A stretch of DNA of 64,000 bases, from the NCBI RefSeq assembly GCF_026248685.1, contig NZ_CP111036.1, positions 868,001 to 932,000 of the forward strand. Direction: 5' to 3'. The notes below the pieces were generated by a model. That model did not search any database and had not been told where the DNA came from. It was given only the letters and a program-made list of their open reading frames with translations. This DNA comes from Haladaptatus caseinilyticus (lineage in GTDB: Archaea > Halobacteriota > Halobacteria > Halobacteriales > Haladaptataceae). Position numbers and translations under genes: made by a program. Numbering within the stretch: the stretch's first letter is position 1; each line of letters begins with the position of its first letter. Shown in pieces: positions 28,597 to 39,601 of this stretch.

Positions 28597-29571
28597 CTAC
28601 TTCGCCACCGTCTCTCGCCTGTCCCCTTCCTGCACTTCGGGTTCGATGTACACCTTCTTCACGTGGTCGTTCGCCGCGAACATCTCGTTCTCGATGTGCG
28701 TGATTCGGTCGTCCATCTCGCCCGTGTCGAGTTCCGGGTCGAACGCCACGTCGGCGGCGATGATGACCTTCCCGGGACCGAAATAGACGGTTCGGAAGTC
28801 GATGATCTCCGTCACGCCGTCCGATTCGTCTAGCATGATACGGAGTTCGTCTTCTTCCTCTTCGGGAAGACTCTCGCCGAGGAGGAGTCGTTTGTTCTCC
28901 CACGCGAGCGCGACGGCGAATCCCATCAGCATGAGGCCGATGAGCAGGGCGGACGCCGCGTCGTACATCGGATTTCCGGTAACTCGGGAGAGGTAGACAC
29001 CGAACAACGCGATTCCCGCGCCGCAGAGCGCGATCGTGTCCTCCGTTAGCGCCGTCAGGGTCGTCACGTCGCTGGTCTTGCGGAAGGCCTCCCGGAAGCC
29101 GCTCCAGTCGCGACGGTTGATTTCGATTTTCATCGCCTTGTAGGCCTTGATGAACGCATAACTTTCGAAGAGGATGGCACCGATGAGGACGGCGTAGTTG
29201 ACGTATATCGGGTCGAACGTTTGCCCGAGGAGGTGCACCGGTTCGATGTGTTCGGCGTGGGGATGCATCAGTGCGTTGTAGCCGTGTTTCGCGCTCTCCC
29301 ATCCGGCGATACCAAAGAGCAAGACGCTCACGAGAAAACTGTAGAAGAACTGTGCCTTGCCGTAGCCGAAGGGGTGTCCACGGGTTGCCTCACGTCCGCT
29401 GTACCGAATACCGATGAGGAGGAACACCTGATTTCCGGTGTCCGAGATGGAGTGGTACGTCTCCGAGAGCATCGCCGGACTCAGGGTGAGGAGATACCCG
29501 ATGAATTTCAACACGGCAATCGCCCCGTTCGCGAGAAGGGCGGCAATTACGACGGACTTGCTACTCGCCAT
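28597..29571 (-). CDS. Cation diffusion facilitator (CDF) family transporter
   Basis: This 324-residue protein has a six-helix CDF core, including SETYHSISDTGNQVFLLIGI (transport-site HxxxD of helix 2) and TTLTALTEDTIALCGAGI for helix 5, where the usual first His is replaced by Thr. The C-terminal cytoplasmic domain (about 235-324, VIIAADVAFDPELDTGEM) is the dimerising ferredoxin-like fold. CDF members export Zn, Mn, Co or Fe; ion preference cannot be read. Start ATG 29571 begins MASSKSVVIAALLANG. Confidence 0.88.
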   Translation of the reverse strand: MASSKSVVIAALLANGAIAVLKFIGYLLTLSPAMLSETYHSISDTGNQVFLLIGIRYSGREATRGHPFGYGKAQFFYSFLVSVLLFGIAGWESAKHGYNALMHPHAEHIEPVHLLGQTFDPIYVNYAVLIGAILFESYAFIKAYKAMKIEINRRDWSGFREAFRKTSDVTTLTALTEDTIALCGAGIALFGVYLSRVTGNPMYDAASALLIGLMLMGFAVALAWENKRLLLGESLPEEEEDELRIMLDESDGVTEIIDFRTVYFGPGKVIIAADVAFDPELDTGEMDDRITHIENEMFAANDHVKKVYIEPEVQEGDRRETVAK

Positions 29572-29647
29572 TACCCGAATAGCATCACGGAGGTGTCAAA
29601 GTCCTTACGACGGAACACGCAAGTCCATCCGATACCAACGCCGGCGT

Positions 29648-30169
29648 ATGATAACCATCGTTTCCGACACCCACAGCGAGACGGGTCACGAACTCTCGGG
29701 GCGAACCGGAGAGGCAGTCCGCGAGGCCGACCTCGTCGTTCACGCGGGAGACTTTACGACCGAGGCCGCACTCGACGCGTTCGAAGCCGAGAGCAACCGA
29801 TTGGCCGCAGTTCACGGCAACAACGCGACGCCGGGCGTGCTCGACCGGCTTCCAAAGGTTCGAACCTTTGAAACAAACGGCGTTCGGTTCGTGCTCACCC
29901 ATCGACAGCGGGGTGGGAACACGGGACTGGAGCTACTCGGACGAGAGCGTGACGCGGACGTCGTCGTGTTCGGTCACTCACACCGACATCTGGTGGCGAA
30001 CGTTGGTGAAGTATTGTTGTTGAACCCCGGCAGTCACGCTCGTCCACGGGGGGGACTGCCGACACATATCGAGTTGGAACCGCAGGAGGAGGGCTTCGGT
30101 GGTGGAGTTTTCAGGCGGAACGGGAAACTCGTTCAGGAGTTTACCGTTGGAGGGCTGGTGGAAAGCTGA
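29648..30169 (+). CDS. Metallophosphoesterase, YfcE/MJ0936-like
   Basis: The 173-residue protein has the calcineurin-like metal motifs DxH (VSDTHSETG), GD (VHAGDF), GNN (AVHGNNATP) and the closing GHSHRH plus NPGS. One usual THGH motif reads THRQRG, so the third-metal His is partly altered. It is a compact, probably dimetal phosphodiesterase or phosphatase of the YfcE/MJ0936 group. Divergent from the CDF transporter gene; substrate unknown. Confidence 0.88.
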   Translation: MITIVSDTHSETGHELSGRTGEAVREADLVVHAGDFTTEAALDAFEAESNRLAAVHGNNATPGVLDRLPKVRTFETNGVRFVLTHRQRGGNTGLELLGRERDADVVVFGHSHRHLVANVGEVLLLNPGSHARPRGGLPTHIELEPQEEGFGGGVFRRNGKLVQEFTVGGLVES

Positions 30170-30288
30170 TGGCGTTGGCGGAGGGCCGAAGCAGGGCGGT
30201 TCCATTTCGTAGTATGCACGACGACATAATGTATTCTTGGTAAGCTAAAAAAGGCGTTTTAGTTATCGTTTTTTCACACGAATCGGTC

Positions 30289-30936
30289 TCAGTCGCGGAC
30301 GAAATACCACCAGACAGCACCGAGTGCAATGACGAGGGCACCGCCCGCGAAGAACAGCACTCCCGGCGGAATCGTCGTTGCGACAGTACTCGTCGCGTCC
30401 TGTGCCGCACGTGCACCTTCGTTCGATGCGATGGACACGCCACCACCACCCGAGGGCGACCCGTTCTCTGCGGCCTGCCCACCGATTCCTAGTATCCCTT
30501 CCGTGGCAGCATACTGAATCGCGGCGCTGACCGCACCGAGCAGAACGGCGACGCCGAGAACACGCGAAAGCGCATCTTTGAGGCCGGTAGTCTGGTCTTC
30601 CCGCCCCGCAAAGAGGATGAGCGGCCCGTCCGTCGGTGCATACACTTTCATCTCCCTGCCTTTTTCCGAGTAGATCGTATCGACCGGTGAAATGAGCTCG
30701 GCGTCCTCCAATTTCTGGAGGTGGTATTGGGCGTTCTGGAGCGAGGTATCCGCTCTGTCGCTCAGTTCGGACGCGGTTGCGGGTTCCTCGTGGAGCGCGG
30801 AGAGAAGGTCTCTGGCCGTTCCCGACGAAAGTGCCCCGAGTAGGTCGTCGGCATCGTCGCTATCGACGCCGAGTACACGCGGGTTACCACCCGTGGGGGG
30901 GTCCACGTCCGTGCTGGAGGGCAAGAGGTCAGCCAT
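30289..30936 (-). CDS. Winged-helix regulator with two membrane segments
   Basis: The 215-residue protein has an ArsR/HTH_20-type winged helix (about 30-100: GTARDLLSALHEEPATASEL and AQYHLQKLEDAELI) followed by a wing with a glutamate-rich basic end. Two membrane helices lie near residues 125-145 and 190-210 (VLGVAVLLGAVSAAIQYAA and VLFFAGGALVIALGAVWW), split by a Gly/Ser linker. Membrane-tethered HTH regulators of this build are frequent in haloarchaea. ATG 30936 (MADLLPSSTDV) is preferred to the longer frame start at 30963. Targets unknown. Confidence 0.82.
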   Translation of the reverse strand: MADLLPSSTDVDPPTGGNPRVLGVDSDDADDLLGALSSGTARDLLSALHEEPATASELSDRADTSLQNAQYHLQKLEDAELISPVDTIYSEKGREMKVYAPTDGPLILFAGREDQTTGLKDALSRVLGVAVLLGAVSAAIQYAATEGILGIGGQAAENGSPSGGGGVSIASNEGARAAQDATSTVATTIPPGVLFFAGGALVIALGAVWWYFVRD

Positions 30937-31021
30937 ATTTATGCGTATGAATCTACTCGTCAATCAACTTTGTCACTAGCACGGCGAAACGAATTTGGTT
31001 CGTGAACTGATAGGCACGGGT

Positions 31022-31174
31022 ATGCAACCAGTTGGAATCATCGGGGATCTCCTCAGCGACCCCGTGTTCGTCGGTCTCCTCGTCGCGATACTCGCTTTCG
31101 TCTTCTTCATCTACCTGTTCATCCGTCGCACGCTGACCGGGTTTCAAGAAGGCGTGCAAAAAGGCCAGCGATAA
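31022..31174 (+). CDS. Small single-helix membrane protein (50 residues)
   Basis: This short ORF reads MQPVGIIGDLLSDP, then one long hydrophobic helix (VFVGLLVAILAFVFFIYLFI), then RRTLTGFQEGVQKGQR. It resembles small haloarchaeal membrane proteins of unknown function. ATG 31022 lies about 85 bases from the divergent regulator start at 30936. Its stop is six bases before the stop of the next, convergent gene. Confidence 0.66.
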   Translation: MQPVGIIGDLLSDPVFVGLLVAILAFVFFIYLFIRRTLTGFQEGVQKGQR

Positions 31175-31179
31175 TCCAA

Positions 31180-31353
31180 CTACGATTCGCTCGGCGTGAA
31201 CTGATTCTTCACGACGCCGCCGACACCGACGAGGAGTCCAAGCCACAGCGTTCCGGTTGCCAATTCGAACGGAAGGAGTACATTACCGAGAACCGCAACT
31301 CCGCCGAACTGGGTCAATAAAATTCCGAGCAAGAGGGCGTTCGTCGTTTGCAT
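31180..31353 (-). CDS. Small two-helix membrane protein (57 residues)
   Basis: The 57-residue protein MQTTNALLLGILLTQFGG then VLGNVLLPFELATGTLWLGL holds two hydrophobic stretches and ends FTPSES. ATG 31353 is chosen because it begins the first helix; the frame upstream of it is charged and unconserved-looking. It converges tail to tail with the 50-residue gene, and its upstream gene is threonine aldolase on the same strand. I do not recognise a family. Confidence 0.62.
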   Translation of the reverse strand: MQTTNALLLGILLTQFGGVAVLGNVLLPFELATGTLWLGLLVGVGGVVKNQFTPSES

Positions 31354-31426
31354 ACCGTCCGAACCGAGTGACAAATCAAATGTTTTCCGGATAGTTTCAG
31401 ACCGTACTGTCTCCGACAGATCTGCC

Positions 31427-32443
31427 TCAGACTGCGTCTCGAACCGCTTCTGCCGCGGTTTCGACATTCCCTCGATTCACGTCCCAGTGCGTACAGAACC
31501 GGACGACGTGCGTGTCGAACTGTGTCCCGAGAACGCCCATCTCCTCACAGGCGGTGAGGAACTCATCCGCGGTCAGTCCAGCGTTTTCCGTGTTCACGAG
31601 GACGATATTCGTCTCCGGCGGTTGGACTGCGAGACCGTCGATATCAGCTAATTTTTCGCCGAGAACGCGGGCATTTTCATGGTCGTCCACGAGTCGGGAG
31701 ACGTTGTCGAGCGCCAGCAGTCCTGGACCAGCCAGTACGCCAACCTGACGCATTCCGCCGCCGAACAACTTTCGCGTTCGTCGAGCGCGTGCGATGAAGT
31801 CTTCACTTCCGGCGAGCATCGATCCGACCGGTGCGCCGAGACCCTTCGAGAGACAAAACATTACGGAATCGATTTCCTCGGTGAATCGGGCGGGCGGAAC
31901 ATCGTGGGCGACGGCAGCGTTACAGACTCGTGCTCCGTCCAGATGAACCGGAACACCGAGTTCGTGAGCCGCATCCGCCGCCGCGTCGATTTCCTCGGGT
32001 GCGATAGCGACACCACCCTTGCTATTGTGCGTGTTTTCGAGGCTCAACAAGCCAGTTCCTGGTCGATGTGCGTCCTCCTCGACGTAGCCGGATTTTACCT
32101 GTTCGGGCGTCGGAATCCCTCGCTCACCGCCGTCGAGCGTTCGGACCTGTAGGCCTGCGTGCTGAGCCAATCCGCCGAGTTCCCACTTGTAGATGTGGCT
32201 CTCGCGTTCCACGAGGATTTCCTGTCCGCGGTCGGTGTGCACCCGCGCTGCGATTTGATTACCCATCGTCCCCGTCGGGACGTAGAGGGCCGCTTCCATT
32301 CCCATCAGCTCGGCGGCCCGGGTTTCGAGCTCGTTTACCGTCGGATCTTCTCCGTACACGTCGTCGCCGACATCGGCATCGTGGGCGGATTCGCGCATCT
32401 CGTCGCTCGGCTTGGTTACCGTGTCACTCCGTAGGTCGATCAT
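31427..32443 (-). CDS. ltaE: Low-specificity L-threonine aldolase
   Basis: This PLP enzyme splits L-threonine (and allo-threonine) to glycine and acetaldehyde. The 338-residue protein begins MIDLRSDTVTKPSDEM and holds the PLP lysine in SVMFCLSKGLGAPVGS plus VHLDGARVCNAAVAH and FGGGMRQVGVLAG. The start at 32443 is preferred since it matches the family N terminus; the ORF extends nine codons further upstream. A divergent M29 aminopeptidase gene starts 102 bases away. Confidence 0.92.
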   Translation of the reverse strand: MIDLRSDTVTKPSDEMRESAHDADVGDDVYGEDPTVNELETRAAELMGMEAALYVPTGTMGNQIAARVHTDRGQEILVERESHIYKWELGGLAQHAGLQVRTLDGGERGIPTPEQVKSGYVEEDAHRPGTGLLSLENTHNSKGGVAIAPEEIDAAADAAHELGVPVHLDGARVCNAAVAHDVPPARFTEEIDSVMFCLSKGLGAPVGSMLAGSEDFIARARRTRKLFGGGMRQVGVLAGPGLLALDNVSRLVDDHENARVLGEKLADIDGLAVQPPETNIVLVNTENAGLTADEFLTACEEMGVLGTQFDTHVVRFCTHWDVNRGNVETAAEAVRDAV

Positions 32444-32545
32444 GTCCGCCCTTTCCGCGGCAGTGAACAAATAAGCGAGGGTGAACGCACGGTTTTCCGG
32501 GTGACGTACCGAAAGCGGTTTCCGGTATCCATGAAATCCAACACT

Positions 32546-33628
32546 ATGGATTCACGGATTCGGAAACACGCCGAAATCATCGTAGACCATTCGCTCGATA
32601 TCGAAGCGGGCGACAACGTCGTGCTTCGCGTTCCGTCCGTCGCTGACGAACTCGCGATTGCACTGTCCAGACGACTCGGCGAACGCGGGGCGTTCCCCCT
32701 CGTGATGAACGGACGACGGGACCGAAAGCGGGCCGCGTTTCTCAAATCGGTTGACTCGGCTCACCTCAACACCCCGGAACACGAACAAGCGTTGTTCGAG
32801 GCCGCGGACGCCGTCGTTCATGTCAGGGCGGACGAGAACGCCTCCGATATGAGCGACGTGGATGCGGAGACGCACGCGGCATACAATCAGGCGTACCAAC
32901 CGATACAGGAAGAAATCCTCTCGATGCGGTGGTGTCTCACACAACACCCCTCGCCGGGAAGCGCGCAGTTGGCCGAGATGAGCACCGACACGTACGAGGA
33001 GTTCGTCTACGGCGCGATGAACAAGGATTGGGACGAACAGCGCGAGTTCCAACAGCAGATGGTCGAAATCCTCGACGGCGCGGACGAAGTGCGCATCGTC
33101 TCGGGCGACACCACCGACCTCACCATGTCCGTGACGAACATGAAAACCATCAGCGACCACGGGGAAAACAATCTGCCAGGTGGCGAGGTATTCACGGCGC
33201 CGGTTCCCGATTCCGTCGAAGGCGAGGTGTTGTTCGACAAACCGCTCGTCCACCAGGGCCACATCGTGGAAAACGTGTGGTTGAAGTTTGAAGGGGGCGA
33301 AATCGTCGATTTCAGCGCCGACAAGAACGAGGATGTGCTCGCGGGCGTCCTCGATACCGACGAGGGAGCGCGACGACTCGGCGAACTCGGTATCGGAATG
33401 AACCGCGACATCGACCAGTTCTCCTACAACATGCTGTTCGACGAAAAGATGGGCGACACCGTACACCTCGCAGTCGGCATGGCGTACGACATCTGTGTTC
33501 CCGAAACGGAGGAGCAAAACGACAGCGCGGTACACGTCGATATGATCGTGGATATGAGCGAAGACTCGCGAATCGAGGTCGATGGAGAGGTCGTCCAGCA
33601 GGACGGCACGTTCCGATTCGAAGAATAG
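32546..33628 (+). CDS. M29-type aminopeptidase (AmpS/thermophilic aminopeptidase T family)
   Basis: The 360-residue protein is a dimetal cytoplasmic aminopeptidase of family M29. Metal-site segments are visible in order: ENNLPGGEVFTAPV (first Glu), GELGIGMN (second Glu), VHLAVGMAY (His), then VHVDMIVDM (His and Asp). ATG 32546 gives MDSRIRKHAEIIVDHSLDI, the typical start; an ATG 15 bases upstream is less likely. It is co-oriented with a small zinc-ribbon gene downstream. Substrate preference unknown. Confidence 0.9.
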   Translation: MDSRIRKHAEIIVDHSLDIEAGDNVVLRVPSVADELAIALSRRLGERGAFPLVMNGRRDRKRAAFLKSVDSAHLNTPEHEQALFEAADAVVHVRADENASDMSDVDAETHAAYNQAYQPIQEEILSMRWCLTQHPSPGSAQLAEMSTDTYEEFVYGAMNKDWDEQREFQQQMVEILDGADEVRIVSGDTTDLTMSVTNMKTISDHGENNLPGGEVFTAPVPDSVEGEVLFDKPLVHQGHIVENVWLKFEGGEIVDFSADKNEDVLAGVLDTDEGARRLGELGIGMNRDIDQFSYNMLFDEKMGDTVHLAVGMAYDICVPETEEQNDSAVHVDMIVDMSEDSRIEVDGEVVQQDGTFRFEE

Positions 33629-33793
33629 CGCCAGGAAGCGCTCATTCGTCACATCGGATCATTTCACCTCGTGAGCGTACATTTCGAGCGCACGATGATG
33701 CGGGGGAGGGTTTAGAAAACGCGTGAGACCGTCATATCATATAACTGTTTCGGCACCTTCGATTTAAGTACCTTCGGTAGTATAGCAACAATC

Positions 33794-33943
33794 GTGTCAA
33801 AAGTACCTTGTCCAGACTGTCGTCGGAACATCGCATTCCACGAACTGGAAACAAAGACCGTTGCTCAATCGAGCGGCTTCTCTACCAACTACCGCTGTCC
33901 GTTCTGCCGGAACGCGATCGAAAACGTCGCCGAACTGCTGTAA
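33794..33943 (+). CDS. 49-residue zinc-ribbon protein
   Basis: GTG 33794 opens MSKVPCPDCRRNIAFHELET and the frame ends RCPFCRNAIENVAELL, with CPDC and CPFC spaced by about 30 residues. This is a minimal zinc ribbon, likely for RNA or protein binding. A TATA-like ATTTAAGTA (33762-33770) lies about 28 bases before the start, as for a leaderless gene. The stop is five bases before the stop of the opposite-strand ORF at 33948-34121. Confidence 0.65.
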   Translation: MSKVPCPDCRRNIAFHELETKTVAQSSGFSTNYRCPFCRNAIENVAELL

Positions 33944-33947
33944 GTCG

Positions 33948-34121
33948 TTATCGGAAGTAAGCGAGCATTCGCGCCACTGACAGCGACAGCGTCCGTGATA
34001 CCAATCGAGCACGGAGTCGCTCGGTATCGATTCGTCGATGCCTGCCGAGCATGTCGTGTTCCTCGCGTGCCCAATCCACCGTCGCGGTCGAAAAGCGCGC
34101 TTCCGGAACATCCTCGTTCAT
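33948..34121 (-). CDS. Possible 57-residue protein, unrecognised
   Basis: A 58-codon frame (57 residues plus stop) starts at 34121 with MNEDVPEARFSTATVDWAREE. It is acidic at first and then basic, ending ARMLAYFR. Its stop lies only five bases from the zinc-ribbon stop, so the two fill the interval neatly, tail to tail. GC-rich third positions mildly support coding. No family is recognised, and it may be spurious. Confidence 0.38.
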   Translation of the reverse strand: MNEDVPEARFSTATVDWAREEHDMLGRHRRIDTERLRARLVSRTLSLSVARMLAYFR

Positions 34122-34255
34122 ACGCCGGACGAGTAACCACTCGTTGAAAGTCGTTTTCGTTCCGGCAGGCAGCGTATTGTGACGTTATCCCCAGTTTCCG
34201 CTCACGTCTCAGGACTCCGCGACCCCGAATCAACGACTGTGGCGAGCAATGAACT

Positions 34256-34597
34256 TCAATCGCTCAAATCGAGGTCCTCGAACTCGTCGGCCAAGGATTC
34301 GAGAACGTCCCTCGCGTCTCCCTTCGTATCCTCGTCGATATCCTCTACCGCTTCGACGCTGTGTCCGCCGCTGTAAGCGGTCTGCAGTGCGTTCTCGTTC
34401 AACTTTCCATCGGGACCGACGACGGGCAGTTGCAGGTCGTCGTACGTGTCCGGACTGTCGAATCCGGACGAGGAGAGGACGAAGTGGCTGGCGATGTCCG
34501 AGAGGTCATCGGTGTCGAAGTCGTGTTCCTGAGGGGCACTCCACTCCTCGTCGGTCGTGTCGTCGTACTCCGGTTCGTGAACGCTATAGTTCGTCAT
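34256..34597 (-). CDS. Acidic conserved haloarchaeal protein, function unknown
   Basis: The 113-residue protein is very acidic (DDTTDEEWSAPQEHDFDTDD) and ends in LESLADEFEDLDLSD. It has a central hydrophobic stretch FVLSSSGFDSP and the signature-like AYSGGHSVEAVEDIDE. The composition is that of a soluble halophilic protein. It is divergent from ligA (110 bases between starts). No domain is recognised. Confidence 0.65.
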   Translation of the reverse strand: MTNYSVHEPEYDDTTDEEWSAPQEHDFDTDDLSDIASHFVLSSSGFDSPDTYDDLQLPVVGPDGKLNENALQTAYSGGHSVEAVEDIDEDTKGDARDVLESLADEFEDLDLSD

Positions 34598-34634
34598 AGA
34601 AGGTCGTGATGACCGCGATCATAGAGAGTTTTGA

Positions 34635-37659
<3,025 letters not shown>

Positions 37660-37663
<4 letters not shown>

Positions 37664-38574
37664 GCCGTCACCTCCGTTTCCGTGTAAGTTACGAAGAGGT
37701 CTTCCAGCGAGGCCTCCTCCGTCTCGAAGTCCTCGATGTCCACACCCGCGTTTTCGAGCGTCGCGATGACGGTTGTTTTGACGCTCGCCTCACAGGTCAC
37801 GATCAGGATGTCGCCGTCGCGGGTGACTCCCGTCACACCGTCGACATCACGAACGTCTTCGACTGCGTTCGGCGGTAGCGAACTCGTCTCGACGGTGAGC
37901 GTGGTGTCGCCACCGGCATTCCGGCGAAGCCCTTCGATGGAATCCTCCGCGACGAGTTCGCCGTCGTGGAGAATGCCGACGCGGTCGCAGACGGCTTCGA
38001 CCTGCCCGAGGATGTGGCTGGAAAAGAAGATGGTCGCGCCGCGCGCTTTTTCATTCCTGATGATTTCGCGCATCTCACGCGCACCGTTCGGGTCGAGACC
38101 GGTCGATGGTTCGTCCAGAATGAGCAAGTCGGGGTCGCCGACGAGTGCCATCGCGAAGGCGAGTCGTTGGGCCATCCCTTTCGAATACCCGCCCGCCTTT
38201 CGGTCGGCGTCGTCGAGGAGGCCGACTCGGTCGAGAAGTTCCTCCGGGTCGTCGTCTGCCTCCTTCGATTCGATAGCGAATTCGACGTGCTGGAGGCCCG
38301 TCAGGCGATCGTATACCGAGAATCCTTCCGGAAGAACGCCGGTTTGCCGGCGGACGGCGACGCTTTCTTCCTGTGCATCCATCCCGAGAACTTCGACGCT
38401 ACCCGCAGTCGGCCGAATGAAATCGAGAATGAGATTGATCGTCGTCGATTTTCCCGCACCGTTCGGTCCGAGAAAACCGAACACCTCCCCCTCTTTTACG
38501 TCGAGCGAGAGGTCGTTGACGGCGGTGACGGCGCCGTATCGCTTCGTCACGCCGTCGAGTCGAATGGCGGCCAT
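37660..38574 (-). CDS. ABC transporter ATP-binding protein
   Basis: The 304-residue ATPase holds Walker A (GFLGPNGAGKSTTI), signature YSKGMAQRL, Walker B DPDLLILDEPSTGLDP and the H-loop ATIFFSSHILGQ. A C-terminal regulatory region of about 90 residues after residue 215 resembles that of NatA/CcmA-type exporters. It works with the overlapping permease. The next gene on that strand is a short conserved protein 44 bases upstream. Confidence 0.93.
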
Positions 38575-38618
38575 GGTTCCGGGTTACGGCAACGGACATA
38601 AAACGTTACTGTTCTATG

Positions 38619-38873
38619 TCACACCATATCATCCGGCTCGTGCTGTGCCGTCATTCGCTCGACTTCCGCCGCATATCGCTCCTTGACGGCGTCATCGTCC
38701 ACCTGCGCGAGGCGCCCTTCTTCGACATCGATTGCGGCGGTCGTCTCACCGCCGAGTCGTCCTGCCAGTTCTTTCTGGAGGTATCGCTCACCGTCGGATG
38801 TCGCGTACACCAGTGTCAACAGGTCGCGATCGCTATACGTTCGCTCCACGAGCCACGCGCGTACGTCGGTCAT
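38619..38873 (-). CDS. 84-residue conserved haloarchaeal protein
   Basis: The protein starts MTDVRAWLVERTYSDRDLLT at 38873. The phrase LVYATSDGERYLQKELAGRL and the closing RMTAQHEPDDMV suggest a compact alpha/beta fold. A longer frame reaches 39095 but its upstream part overlaps the divergent membrane protein gene and is unconserved-looking. Function unknown; it may share a transcript with the ABC genes. Confidence 0.7.
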   Translation of the reverse strand: MTDVRAWLVERTYSDRDLLTLVYATSDGERYLQKELAGRLGGETTAAIDVEEGRLAQVDDDAVKERYAAEVERMTAQHEPDDMV

Positions 38874-38962
38874 GATCGAACATTCACCCGTCTTCGATTT
38901 GTATCTGGCGAGGGATGACTTAGCCGCAACCTTATTTAACACAGTGATAGTCCCGATAAACG

Positions 38963-39565
38963 ATGCGACAGTCCCCGCTCTCCCAGGCGTCCGATGATCG
39001 CCTGCTGGATATGTTGTTCGCGGGCGAAGATATCGAGGAGGAAATCGAACTCGAAGGGGCGCGAATCGCGGTGACGAGTCATCGCGTTCTCGCATTCATG
39101 CCCGAGGGCGGAGGGAGACGATTCGACCACGCGGACCGGCCCAACGTCCTCGATGCAAGCGTCCAACCGACCGGTCAGGATGGCTATCTTTCATGGACCG
39201 TCCGAAGCATCGTCTACGGAATGGTTCTGCTCGGCGGTGGCTACCTACTGAATAGTAGTGGCGTCCTCACACAGCTCGGCAACACGAAGGGACCAGATAG
39301 CCATATCGTCGGTGGAATCGAGGGGATGATCGCTTCGATGGCGATCATGTTTGGGGTACTTACGGACGCGTTACTGCTCATCGGCGGAGTACTCCTGTTC
39401 GCCGCCATAGTGTTTGGCGGACTGTATTTCGTCACTCGGTCGGAAGAACTGGTTATCGAGCGTGCGGGCCGCGACCCGATTTACGTCCCCGTCGATGGGA
39501 AAGAAGCAGAAGATGCGGCCCGTCGAATTCGGTCCGCGCTCGGAAAGGAAGACGTTCAGAAATAG
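38963..39565 (+). CDS. PH-like domain membrane protein
   Basis: The 200-residue protein has an N-terminal soluble part with LEGARIAVTSHRVLAFMPEG, a bPH-2/PH-like strand pattern, then two or three hydrophobic helices (VYGMVLLGGGYLL, MIASMAIMFGVLTDALLLIG). A tail follows with a second PH-like strand (ERAGRDPIYVPVDGKEAEDA). Such proteins are common in haloarchaea and of unknown role. ATG 38963 is about 90 bases from the divergent start, with a TTATTTAA-like box in between. Confidence 0.72.
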   Translation: MRQSPLSQASDDRLLDMLFAGEDIEEEIELEGARIAVTSHRVLAFMPEGGGRRFDHADRPNVLDASVQPTGQDGYLSWTVRSIVYGMVLLGGGYLLNSSGVLTQLGNTKGPDSHIVGGIEGMIASMAIMFGVLTDALLLIGGVLLFAAIVFGGLYFVTRSEELVIERAGRDPIYVPVDGKEAEDAARRIRSALGKEDVQK

Positions 39566-39601
39566 GTTCGGTTTGTCGCGATTATCGGAGTGAGATGGAG
39601 A

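Noticed and set aside
29860-29876. Palindrome AAAGGTTCGAACCTTT resembling a tRNA T-arm
   Set aside because: It lies inside the metallophosphoesterase reading frame, with no acceptor stem or anticodon arm around it.
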